From contig NZ_OX366349.1 in the NCBI RefSeq assembly GCF_947250775.1, positions 744,001 through 808,000 of the forward strand: a DNA stretch of 64,000 nt, written 5' to 3'. Position numbers and translations under genes: made by a program. Under the pieces are notes generated by a model. That model saw nothing but the letters and a program-made list of their open reading frames with translations. It was not told where the DNA came from and searched no databases. This DNA comes from Wolbachia endosymbiont (group A) of Rhinocyllus conicus (GTDB lineage Bacteria; Pseudomonadota; Alphaproteobacteria; Rickettsiales; Anaplasmataceae). This document shows, piece by piece, positions 51,773-60,848 of this stretch; position 1 is the stretch's first letter, and each line of letters begins with the position of its first letter.

Positions 51773-54286
51773 CTATAGAACGTTCCCTACTAGCTTATTC
51801 ATGAATTGACGTAGTATTGATACATCGCTCATTTTAGTAGCTGGATTTTCTGTATATTCTGATTGACTTGATGATTTTTGTACCTCTTGCTCTTCTAAAT
51901 CGTTGGACTTATTTTCTATATCCTTAACAGAGTTATTGCATTGTGTATCATTTTTTGGTGCGTTATCTTGAAGTGTAAGTTGCTTTTCTTCAGTAAACTT
52001 TCCTTTAATTTTTCCAAATCCTTCATAAATATTTTCTAAATTCAAGTAAATAAGATAACAAACTCCAATAACTGCTATAATAGATGAGGCAGTTGCAATT
52101 GTAATACTTCCTTGAGAAGCGCTGAATATTACCGCACAGGCTAAAGCAGTAAATACAAGCGTTGTCACTACTTTACAAACAACATTATTGACATACTTCA
52201 CAATATCGCGTGCTTTTAACTTCTTGCCAAAATTGCACTTCAGTTCAGTTCTCATATCATCTGGAATAAGCGCTCTACCCATTGATTTCTCTATTCCTTT
52301 TATAATTTTATAATACTCTTTGCTCCATAATCTTTCGGGTAGTATTAACTGCTTTGGGTCAACACCATTTTGCACTAATTTTACACAGAACTTGATCGTG
52401 TTATCACGGCTCTTAGGATTGACCAAATTATGTTTATCTTTTGTCGTCTTAGTAATTAGCGCTACTTGTAGTGGTGTGCGTTCTTTTTCGTTAGTGGCGT
52501 TTGCAGCTTTACTAAATTTCTCTTTTTCCACCGAATTTAAAATCAACTCTAAACATGTAACTTTTTGTTCTCCTTTGAATGAAGCAATATAGTGCAGAGC
52601 ATTTTTTTCATCTTTATCTTGCACGGTAATATCTGCACCATTTTGTAAAAATAACTCTAAGGCTTTATATCTATTTGTTTTTTCAAATTTTCTATCTGTA
52701 CATGATCGATCCTCATTCTTTTCTTTTATATGCTGAAGCAACTGATGAAGAGGTGTTTGCCCTTCCTTGTTAGTAGTATTTACAGCATTACTAAATCTAT
52801 CTTTATCTGAAATCAACTTCAAACATGCAACTTTTTGTTCTCCTTTGAATGAAGCAATATAATGCAGAGCATTTTTTCCATCTTTATCTTGCACAGTAAT
52901 ATCTGCACCGTTTTGTAGTAATAGCTCTAGGGTTTTATATCTCTTAGTTTTCTCAAATTTCTTAAGTGATCGGTTCTCACTCTTCTCTTGTATGCGCTGG
53001 AGTACCTGGTGGAGCGGTGTTTGCCCTTCTTTTTTATCATTTACAGCTTTTATAAATTGTTCTTTTTGGCTTGCTTCTAGCAATATATGGAGAAGTTCAA
53101 GTTTTTGTTTTGTTTCAGGTTTAACAATCAAGTGTAAAGCATTATTATCATCTGTGTCTTTAAGGCTAATATCTGCCCCTTTTTGCAATAGTTCTTTAAA
53201 AAGTTCTTTATCATTATTTTTAATTGCTAAATGTAATTGATAATTATCATTACTATCTGGAGTATTTATGGTATGTGGTATAATTTCTTTAATTTTTGCT
53301 TCTGTATTGATTTTTATTTCTGGCTTTAATTTAGATTTCTTTCCTTGCTCTGCTAATTTTTCTAAGAAATTACGATAGTATGTCTTTTGCTCTTCTTTTA
53401 AGCCTTGTAATTCTTTTGTAGATAATCCTAAATTATCAGAGCTGGCTCCATGCTCTAACAATTTTGTAAGAAACTTAAGTGTGTTATCATTATTTTGGAT
53501 CGTATGAGACTCATGTTTTTCTTTTGTTATCTTGTTAATTAGTGCCACCTGAAGGGCGTCCTGATTTTCACTATTAATGAGTTGTGCTAAATCTTCCTTG
53601 GTGACCGTTTTTATTAGGATACCCAGAAACTTGCATTTCTGTTTCTTTTCGAGCGATGCAATAAGGTGTAAAATATTATTTCCTTTTTCATCTTTTATGC
53701 TGCTAATCTCCGTACAATCTTTTAGATATTTTCTAAATTTCCTGTTATTTCCATTTTTGATCGCTTTTAGTAATTGAACATTATTATTCGTTATTCCGTT
53801 GCTTATTTCTACTTCATGATCATCTTCAACATCGCTACCGTAGCCACTCTCTGTTTCACTGTCCCTACGATCATTTTGGTTGTGGGTAAAACAATATTTG
53901 CTATTATAAGTAATTTCTGAAATTGCTTGCTTTACTCGCTCTTTTGTTTCATTTGGTGTTTTTTTCGATCGTTCTATTACTTCATCTAGCACTGGAAGGA
54001 AGCATTGGACATAATACCTATAATATTTTTCTTGTTCTCTAAGTGATTCTTCTAATTTAGTTAATACTTCAGAGCTAGCACCTTCCTCAAATAACCTTTT
54101 GCACTTCTTGAGGGTTCCATCTTGACCTCTTGGTTTTTCACGCTTGTGTTTTTCTTTTTTTACCTTTCTCTCTATAGTGCAGTGCAATTGCTCGTCTTTT
54201 CTATCCTGCTCTCGCTTTTTATTTTTATCTATGCATTCGTCTAATTTATCTGCATTAGTAGCTAGTGCGCTTAGATCTATACCCAT
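51773..54286 (-). CDS. Large ankyrin-repeat protein, paralogue of the preceding one
   Basis: 837 residues. Same layout as 49210-51459: basic helical N-terminus (LKKCKRLFEEGASSEVLTKLEES, as a region), short acidic part, ankyrin-type repeats from 160 to 640, then two hydrophobic segments near 705-750 and a polar tail of about 85 residues not seen in the paralogue. It has an extra internal duplication: the unit KALELFLQNGADITVQDKDE / ALHYIASFKGEQKV occurs twice almost unchanged. Function unknown. Confidence 0.85.
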   Translation of the reverse strand: MGIDLSALATNADKLDECIDKNKKREQDRKDEQLHCTIERKVKKEKHKREKPRGQDGTLKKCKRLFEEGASSEVLTKLEESLREQEKYYRYYVQCFLPVLDEVIERSKKTPNETKERVKQAISEITYNSKYCFTHNQNDRRDSETESGYGSDVEDDHEVEISNGITNNNVQLLKAIKNGNNRKFRKYLKDCTEISSIKDEKGNNILHLIASLEKKQKCKFLGILIKTVTKEDLAQLINSENQDALQVALINKITKEKHESHTIQNNDNTLKFLTKLLEHGASSDNLGLSTKELQGLKEEQKTYYRNFLEKLAEQGKKSKLKPEIKINTEAKIKEIIPHTINTPDSNDNYQLHLAIKNNDKELFKELLQKGADISLKDTDDNNALHLIVKPETKQKLELLHILLEASQKEQFIKAVNDKKEGQTPLHQVLQRIQEKSENRSLKKFEKTKRYKTLELLLQNGADITVQDKDGKNALHYIASFKGEQKVACLKLISDKDRFSNAVNTTNKEGQTPLHQLLQHIKEKNEDRSCTDRKFEKTNRYKALELFLQNGADITVQDKDEKNALHYIASFKGEQKVTCLELILNSVEKEKFSKAANATNEKERTPLQVALITKTTKDKHNLVNPKSRDNTIKFCVKLVQNGVDPKQLILPERLWSKEYYKIIKGIEKSMGRALIPDDMRTELKCNFGKKLKARDIVKYVNNVVCKVVTTLVFTALACAVIFSASQGSITIATASSIIAVIGVCYLIYLNLENIYEGFGKIKGKFTEEKQLTLQDNAPKNDTQCNNSVKDIENKSNDLEEQEVQKSSSQSEYTENPATKMSDVSILRQFMNKLVGNVL

Positions 54287-54688
54287 ACTAAAACCCCAAT
54301 ATTAAAAGCTATTTAAGTTGTCAGCACTAAACTAACAACCAAGAAGTTTGACTTTTAAATTGAGCTAAACGTTGTATATGTGATCAAAATATAGGTGGAA
54401 AGGCAGAAAACTAGTTTCTATTAGAAAATCTGTTATCATAGTCAAATCCTCACTTGAACAGTTGTCTACTATTTTAACCATTTAATCTTAAAAAATAATA
54501 AATATAGCTAAAGTGAGTAACTGCAAAACGTGCTACTGGCTAAAATATAGCTAAACTGACTTACGACAATTTGAAAAACCGTCATTCCGCTACTCGTTAG
54601 CGGAATCTATGCTGAGATACCGCGGCGGTATGACGGTTCGCGGCGGTATAGCTATAGGATAAGAAACTATAGCTGCAGATCGATGCTT
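54287..54688. repeat. Ankyrin gene upstream region and palindromic repeat
   Basis: 54350-54520 is the counterpart of the region before the paralogue at 51460. 54588-54655 is a GC-rich palindromic unit (GTCATTCCGCTACTCGTTAG..., then GATACCGCGGCGGTATGAC). No gene. Confidence 0.6.
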
Positions 54689-55309
54689 TTATAAATCTTC
54701 CAGACTTGGTTTTTCTTTTAGTTTTTTAAGTCTTTCTTTATTTAGTATGGAGCTTATCTCTTCTACACTTTTATCAATATCATCATTGATTATTACATAA
54801 TCATATTTATCACGTTTGCTTATCTCTTTTTGAGCTTCGGCTAATCTGCGCTCTATTTCATCCGCACTGTTGCTATTACGCTTTTGCAGGCGTAACCTCA
54901 GCTCTTCCATTGAAGGGGGAAGTATAAAAACACTTACAACTTTTTTTCTCATGAGCTTGAATAAGTGAAATGCCCCTTGCCAGTCTATGCTTAGTAAAAC
55001 GCTTATTCCACTGCTTAAGTTTTGCTCTATAAAATCTCTTGGTATACCATAAAAATTCTCAAAAACTTTGGCGTATTCAAGCATCTGACCAGCTTCGCAT
55101 AACTCGTGAAATTTTTCTTCGGTAACGAAAAAATAGTCTTTTCCATTTATTTCGCCAGAGCGAGGCTTGCGCGTAGTCGTAGAAACAGACCTAACTAAAT
55201 TAGTTGATCGCTCAAGTAATTTTTCTGATATAGTAGTTTTTCCAGCTCCAGAAGGAGAGGATAGAACCAATAATATGCCCTCACTTTTTATGGTCATTTT
55301 TCTTTGCAT
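54689..55309 (-). CDS. gmk: Guanylate kinase
   Basis: 206 residues, or 202 from the second ATG at 55297. P-loop LSSPSGAGKTTIS, STTTRKPRSGEINGKDYFFV, the GMP-binding Tyr/Glu segment, and the lid region RNSNSADEIERRLAEAQ. It phosphorylates GMP to GDP, next step after GuaA. The start lies inside the 3' end of the pentapeptide-repeat gene (29-base overlap), so it is translated from that mRNA. Confidence 0.95.
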   Translation of the reverse strand: MQRKMTIKSEGILLVLSSPSGAGKTTISEKLLERSTNLVRSVSTTTRKPRSGEINGKDYFFVTEEKFHELCEAGQMLEYAKVFENFYGIPRDFIEQNLSSGISVLLSIDWQGAFHLFKLMRKKVVSVFILPPSMEELRLRLQKRNSNSADEIERRLAEAQKEISKRDKYDYVIINDDIDKSVEEISSILNKERLKKLKEKPSLEDL

Positions 55310-57086
55310 TTTTTAATATGGCGCTTTTTGGATCAGAGTTTAAAAAGCTAGAGCCTTCTAAATTAGAATTTGATAAGTTGGTGCCAATGAGAGAAGAGTT
55401 ATCAAAGACAGTATAGCGCAAATCGGTTTTTTCAAGATTTGCCTTATTCAAATTAACGTTTACAAACTTTGCTCTACTCAATGTTGAATTAGAAAAATCA
55501 GCATTTTCTAAATTCATATTCTTAAATTCAAAGTAAGAATAATTTACATTAAATTTTTCACCCTGTGATATTTTCTCTTGCAAATCTCCAATTGAAGTTA
55601 TAGCATTTTCTAACCCTGCAAGTTTTTTCTGCCCTTGATTGTCAATCAAAATTGAATTATCAAACTTGCAATCTGTTAAATGAGCATCAGCAACTGAACT
55701 TTTATATATGCTTGAAGAGTGAAAAGACATATCACTAATTGTTGAATTGCTCAAATTGCTAAGAAAAAAGCTAGTTTTCCTAAAGGCATTAGCGTGAAGC
55801 AAAGAAGATCTGAAATCGCTTTCAATAAAATTTGAATTAGTTACTTTTAAATTGGACCAGCTCGAATTATCAGCTAATAAATTAAAGAATGTTGAATTTT
55901 CTATTTCACTGGAATCAATATTATGGTGAAAAAGTGTACTGTTATAAACTTGAGAGTCTTGGATTTTTATCTTATACATTGAAGTTGTAGAAAGGTCTGA
56001 ATCTTCTATCTTCGCAGAGGTGAATAGTGAATGGTCAAAAAATGAGCCATTCATGTCAGAATTCGCAACTTTAGTATTATGAAACTTTCCGTGACGAATG
56101 TCAGCATTAGAGACATTAACTTGATGCAGTTCACTAAAACTAAAATCAATATTGGATAAATCAGCATCCTGAAGACTTGCTCCAAAAACATATACATGTT
56201 TTATCTTGGAACCATTTAGTATAGATTGAACAAAACTTGAATTATCGTCATTCACATAGGAAATTTGTGTGTTGCTTAAATTAGCTTCGTCGAAGTTACT
56301 GTTAATTATGATAGAAGAATTAAGGCAGGCATCGGAAAGATTGCTACCTGTAAAGTCTGATTCTTTTAACTCTGCACCATATATGTTAGCATTTTTTAAT
56401 GAAGAAAATTGTATCTTTAATTTATATGCATCCACTCCAAAGAAACTTGCATTATCAAGGTTATTTTTCTGCATAACAGTATCGTTTATTTCACTATCAT
56501 TAAAATTTACGTAGCTAACATTCGAGTTTGATAAGTTGGAGAGATTCATTTGCACATTCGAGAAATTAGTATGCAAACCAATTACGTTGTGCATACTTAC
56601 TTTTTTGAGATCGGAACTGATAAAATCAGCATAACTAACATGAGACTGATCAAATACGATATCTGTTAAGTTTGCAGAAACAAATTTTGTAAAACTCAAA
56701 TTTGTACCTTTTATTTTAATGCCACGTAAATTAGCATTGGAGAAATTAGCACCACGTAAATCAACATCAATGAAAGACACGTCGGATAAATCGGTGTTAG
56801 AAAAATCAGCACCAATCAGACTTACTCCATCAAAAACAGATCCACTTAGGTACAATTGGCTAAAATTAGCTCCATTTAAGTTAGAGCCAAAACCTTTCTT
56901 AAAATCTTCTGGCACGCCCTCTTTGTGGCACTGCACCAAAAATTCAGCAAAGTCTTTTTTACTGTAAGATACGTATTTTGCATCATGTAGAGCGTTTAAA
57001 AAATCACTAATCTGATTTTTTTCATCATTTGTTTCGTTTCCATAACATAAATGACCAACTAAAATTAATATCAAAAATCTAATCAT
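55281..57086 (-). CDS. Exported pentapeptide-repeat protein
   Basis: About 601 residues from ATG 57086, which overlaps the stop of the upstream gene; the frame begins eight codons earlier. The N-terminal MIRFLILILVGHLCYG is a signal peptide. From residue 60 to the end there is an almost continuous array of A(D/N)xSx and related pentapeptides (LIGADFSNTDLSDVSF, ANFSNANLRGIKI), expected to fold as a long right-handed quadrilateral beta-helix. The repeats are rich in Ser and Asn. Exported proteins of this size with this fold are unusual; binding or structural roles in the periplasm or outside are possible. Confidence 0.85.
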   Translation of the reverse strand: MIRFLILILVGHLCYGNETNDEKNQISDFLNALHDAKYVSYSKKDFAEFLVQCHKEGVPEDFKKGFGSNLNGANFSQLYLSGSVFDGVSLIGADFSNTDLSDVSFIDVDLRGANFSNANLRGIKIKGTNLSFTKFVSANLTDIVFDQSHVSYADFISSDLKKVSMHNVIGLHTNFSNVQMNLSNLSNSNVSYVNFNDSEINDTVMQKNNLDNASFFGVDAYKLKIQFSSLKNANIYGAELKESDFTGSNLSDACLNSSIIINSNFDEANLSNTQISYVNDDNSSFVQSILNGSKIKHVYVFGASLQDADLSNIDFSFSELHQVNVSNADIRHGKFHNTKVANSDMNGSFFDHSLFTSAKIEDSDLSTTSMYKIKIQDSQVYNSTLFHHNIDSSEIENSTFFNLLADNSSWSNLKVTNSNFIESDFRSSLLHANAFRKTSFFLSNLSNSTISDMSFHSSSIYKSSVADAHLTDCKFDNSILIDNQGQKKLAGLENAITSIGDLQEKISQGEKFNVNYSYFEFKNMNLENADFSNSTLSRAKFVNVNLNKANLEKTDLRYTVFDNSSLIGTNLSNSNLEGSSFLNSDPKSAILKNAKKNDHKK

Positions 57087-58272
57087 CTTGCTTATCGCAC
57101 TGCGACTCATTGTTTTCTTTCGTTTTCACAGCCCAATCGTAAATTGCTGAGCTTTCTTTATTGTCTATTTTTCTATCCTCCAAAAGGTGTGGCATCATTT
57201 CGGCAATCGCATTTATTATATTGATCTGCTTTTTTTCGATTGCTATATCAATTGGGGATTGAAAATTATTATTAACTACTCTAAGATCAGCGCCTTGTAA
57301 TAAGAGAAAGCGCACTATGTCTACCTCACCTTGTTTAACTGAATAAATGAGAGGAGTATCACCCAATTTATTTCTAAACCTTAGTATCTCTTGAGTTGTT
57401 AATCCAATTTTTTCTAGCTTACTCATTATTCCTCTTAAGCAAGGTAAGTTATTTTTCTTAATACAGTAAAAAAATTGCTTACTGTAATCATCAATAAATA
57501 CAGTTGTAGGAAGATGCTCATTAAGGCTATCATATTGTCGTTTATATATTGACTTGCTTTGTATATCTTTATGACCCCATTCTTTTATTGGTTCTCTGTT
57601 TAGCTTTGTCCATTTTTGTAAATTTTTCTTTTCACTTTGCTCTTCTTCATCTTTTTTAGTTATAGGTTTTACTCTATTGCGGTCCTTAGAATTATTGTTT
57701 GTTTCTTTCACTTTTTTTTCTTCAAACTGATTCTCTACTTTTTCTTTTTTTCCCTCTAATAATTGACTCGCATCACTTTTTGAAAGTTCATTATCTTTTA
57801 TATCAATCTTCTGATCAGCTTGTAGATTTTTTTGCGGGTCAGTTGTATTCTCATTTAAATCAGCACTTAAAGGCAAAGGCTCTGGTTTCAAATCTTTATT
57901 CACTTCTTTATTGGCCACATTTGGTAAATTTCGAGCAAATTCGCCTGTACTTTCTTCTAGCTGGCCATTTGGCAAACCTTTATCAATCCTTTCACCTTCA
58001 CTTATAGTTTTTTCAACCACAGAAGCTTTATTCTCGTTGTGTTGCAGCTTCTCTTTATCGGTTACTCTTTTTCTCTCAGCCTCTTGTGTTTGTTTAGCAT
58101 CGACGTTGCTTTTCAACTCATCTTTTTGATTTGTGCTATCTTGCTTCCTTACACCTACATTTTCGTTTTTATGAACTGATTCAATTTTCTTTTCTTCAAA
58201 TTGCTCTACAGCAAATAGGCTCAGTGATCCAAATACGACAACTAATAGTATGAAATATAAAATATTTTTCAT
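57079..58272 (-). CDS. Exported or membrane-anchored protein with C-terminal ankyrin repeats
   Basis: 397 residues. A hydrophobic N-terminus (MKNILYFILLVVVFGSLSLFA) acts as signal or anchor. Residues 25-240 are highly charged, Lys/Glu/Asn-rich and probably disordered. The C-terminal 130 residues have two to three ankyrin repeats (GDTPLIYSVKQGEVDIVRFLL and NNFQSPIDIAIEKKQINIINAI, as regions). First gene of a three-gene leftward unit with the pentapeptide-repeat gene and gmk, each overlapping the next. Confidence 0.8.
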   Translation of the reverse strand: MKNILYFILLVVVFGSLSLFAVEQFEEKKIESVHKNENVGVRKQDSTNQKDELKSNVDAKQTQEAERKRVTDKEKLQHNENKASVVEKTISEGERIDKGLPNGQLEESTGEFARNLPNVANKEVNKDLKPEPLPLSADLNENTTDPQKNLQADQKIDIKDNELSKSDASQLLEGKKEKVENQFEEKKVKETNNNSKDRNRVKPITKKDEEEQSEKKNLQKWTKLNREPIKEWGHKDIQSKSIYKRQYDSLNEHLPTTVFIDDYSKQFFYCIKKNNLPCLRGIMSKLEKIGLTTQEILRFRNKLGDTPLIYSVKQGEVDIVRFLLLQGADLRVVNNNFQSPIDIAIEKKQINIINAIAEMMPHLLEDRKIDNKESSAIYDWAVKTKENNESQCDKQDD

Positions 58273-58500
58273 AAATGTTCAAAACATAGGCTTAATTAAA
58301 ATGATACTATAATCAAATGATTAATCTACAGTAAAAAATGCCTTAGGATTTAATTTATAAAAAAACAATAGATTTTTTGTATCTGTTCAGGGGCATCGCA
58401 AATATTGAAGCAAAGTGGTCAGTGCTTACTGTACGAACATTGTGATTTGAGAGCAATCTCCGCTAGGGAGGATGTCATCCCAGTGCCCAGACACTGGGAT

Positions 58501-59587
58501 GGCTTTGTTGCATAGCAACCGAAAAAATCTGGTGGCTACTGACAAAATTCATTATAAATAACCATTTAACTGTTGAAGAAAAAATATGCCACAGAAAATG
58601 AAAGTCAGTAACCAAAACGAATATAACAAATTCCTTGAAAAAAGGGGAAATATTTTTCGTTACATCGATGAAGCTATCGAAAATTGGTATGAAAATAGTC
58701 CAAAAATGCAGGGCGGCAACTATATTTACAGTGATAAAGTCGTAATTTTGGTGCATATAATTGTCAATCTTTTTAGAATTGGGTTAAGACAAACGGTGGG
58801 GTTTATAAAAGGATATCTGCAACAAATAGGAAAAAATTTGGCAGTTATCAGCTATTCACAAGCATCAAGAAGGTTTAAAAAACTTAATATTAAGATAAAT
58901 GATTGCAGGGTTGATAAAAGCAACATGGAAAATATTGAAATTATCATAGATAGCACAAGTATCAGCATTTACAGTAACACTCCTGGCCACAGTAAGGAAA
59001 ACAGTGCAGATAGAAAGTACCGAAGCTACGAGCAAGTAAGAAAGTTACATGTTATGTTAAGTGTGAATAGTAAAAAAGCTATAGCTGCAAGATACAGTAA
59101 TGGCGTCTACTCTGACCACTATGGAGCTTGCGATTTGCTTGAAGAAGTTAATTTTCAGCACAAAATAAAAGCATTATATGCAGATAGGGCATACGATAGG
59201 CACAAACTTTATAAATTGTGTAAGAAATACGATATAAAGACAAAAGTTCTACCAAAAAAGGATGCAGCAGAACATTCAAAAATAGATTATATGTCTGACA
59301 GGAATGCTGCTATTAGGTTAATAAAATTATACGGTGAAGATGGCATGAAAGAATGGAAAAAAGAAGTAAATTATGGGAAAAGATCTTATATTGAAGGGTT
59401 TTTCTCAAGATTAAAGCAAATATTCGGATTTAGTTTTAGGAATAAATCTGAGATAAATCGAGAAAAAGAACTGCTAATCAAATGCTATTTGCTTAATAAA
59501 TTCACTGATATTGGTATGGCTAAATTTGAAATCATTACATAAATTTGTCGTAAACCATCACTGCTTAAGGTGCTATGCAACAAAGCC
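58501..59587 (+). mobile_element. IS5-family (IS903-type) insertion sequence, copy 2
   Basis: 1087 bp, the same ends as copy 1 in opposite orientation. Flanked by perfect 9-base duplications CACTGGGAT (58492-58500 and 59588-59596). The left flank is the arm of a dispersed palindrome (GTCATCCCAGTG at 58474). A clean, recent-looking insertion. Confidence 0.95.
58586..59542 (+). CDS. IS5-family transposase (copy 2)
   Basis: 318 residues, identical in translation to the copy at 21966-22922, with the DDE residues in IIIDSTS, YADRAYD and YIEGFFSR. Identity of the two copies indicates recent movement or gene conversion. Confidence 0.92.
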   Translation: MPQKMKVSNQNEYNKFLEKRGNIFRYIDEAIENWYENSPKMQGGNYIYSDKVVILVHIIVNLFRIGLRQTVGFIKGYLQQIGKNLAVISYSQASRRFKKLNIKINDCRVDKSNMENIEIIIDSTSISIYSNTPGHSKENSADRKYRSYEQVRKLHVMLSVNSKKAIAARYSNGVYSDHYGACDLLEEVNFQHKIKALYADRAYDRHKLYKLCKKYDIKTKVLPKKDAAEHSKIDYMSDRNAAIRLIKLYGEDGMKEWKKEVNYGKRSYIEGFFSRLKQIFGFSFRNKSEINREKELLIKCYLLNKFTDIGMAKFEIIT

Positions 59588-59635
59588 CACTGGGATCCAG
59601 AAAACTTAACTTTAAATAAGTGGCTGCATAATAAA

Positions 59636-60730
59636 CTACACATTAAACCTAAAGTGTATTATATCGCCATCTTGTACGATATAATCTCTGCCTTCAAAGC
59701 GAATTTTTCCTGCGTCTTTGCAAGCTGATTCACTTCCATACTTTATGTAGTCTGCAAAGCTTATAGTTTCTGCTTTTATGAAGCCTTTCTCAAAATCAGT
59801 GTGGATTACACCTGCTGCCTTATCAGCTGTTGATCCTACTTTTACTGGCCATGCCCGTGCTTCTTTGGGGCCCACAGTAAAGAAAGTTATCATACTCAGC
59901 ACTTCATACATAACACGCGCTACTCCATCAAGGCCTGATTCTTGTAAGCCAAATTCTGATAAAAAACTCTGTTTTTCCTCTTCACTATCAAGATTTGCAA
60001 TATCTGCTTCAAGTTTTGCTGAAATGCAATAAAATTTGCTTTTATTTTCCTCTGCCATTCTCTCTACCTTTTGAGATAATTCATTGCCAGTTATAACATT
60101 TGTATCTTCAACATTGCAAACGTACATAACGGGCTTTGTTGTCAGCAATTGAAGTGACTTCATTTCGGCTTCGTCCATGTTTTCCAAACTTCTTGCAGGT
60201 TTACCGAGTTTTAAAGTAGCTAATACCTCTTGCATTAATTCAAGTTGTCTCTTTAGCTCTTTATCACCTTGTTTTGCTTTCTTTTCCAATTGAGGAAGCC
60301 TTTTTTCTATGCTGTCAATATCAGCTAGGATTAATTCCATTTCCACCACTTCAGCATCTGATATTGGATCTATTTTACTGTGTACATGGCTGATATCGTC
60401 ATCCGTAAAGCACCTGAGCAGATGCACGATGGCATCAACTTCTCTGATATGGCTTAAAAATTTATTGCCGAGTCCTTCACCTTTGCTTGCGCCCTTTACA
60501 AGACCTGCAATATCCACAACTTCTAATTGATTATAAATTATCTTCTCTGAACCGGCAATTGCTGCGATTTGTTTCAAACGCTGATCTTTTATCGAAATCT
60601 TGCCTATATTTGGCTCAATTGTGCAAAAAGGATAATTTGCAGCTTCGGCTGCACTTGACTCTGTAAGTGCATTAAATAAAGTTGATTTTCCTATGTTTGG
60701 TAACCCAACTATACCACAGTTAAAGCTCAT
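59636..60730 (-). CDS. ychF: Ribosome-binding ATPase YchF (Obg family)
   Basis: 364 residues, the usual length. P-loop GLPNIGKSTLFNAL, NYPFCTIEPNIG, VDIAGLVKGASKGEGLGNKFL, the coiled coil at about 130-165, YVCNVEDTN in place of NKxD (the YchF preference for ATP), and the C-terminal TGS domain ending GDIIHFRFNV. Linked to translation and stress response. Confidence 0.96.
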   Translation of the reverse strand: MSFNCGIVGLPNIGKSTLFNALTESSAAEAANYPFCTIEPNIGKISIKDQRLKQIAAIAGSEKIIYNQLEVVDIAGLVKGASKGEGLGNKFLSHIREVDAIVHLLRCFTDDDISHVHSKIDPISDAEVVEMELILADIDSIEKRLPQLEKKAKQGDKELKRQLELMQEVLATLKLGKPARSLENMDEAEMKSLQLLTTKPVMYVCNVEDTNVITGNELSQKVERMAEENKSKFYCISAKLEADIANLDSEEEKQSFLSEFGLQESGLDGVARVMYEVLSMITFFTVGPKEARAWPVKVGSTADKAAGVIHTDFEKGFIKAETISFADYIKYGSESACKDAGKIRFEGRDYIVQDGDIIHFRFNV

Positions 60731-60848
60731 ATTTGCTATTTAAAGCCATAATTATTGCACAATTTAAGAATTTCTGCTATACTTAATTAGTTACTTATTG
60801 ACAGTTTTGTTGGTATAGTAATATATAGCTTAAATTAAGGTAAAAATT

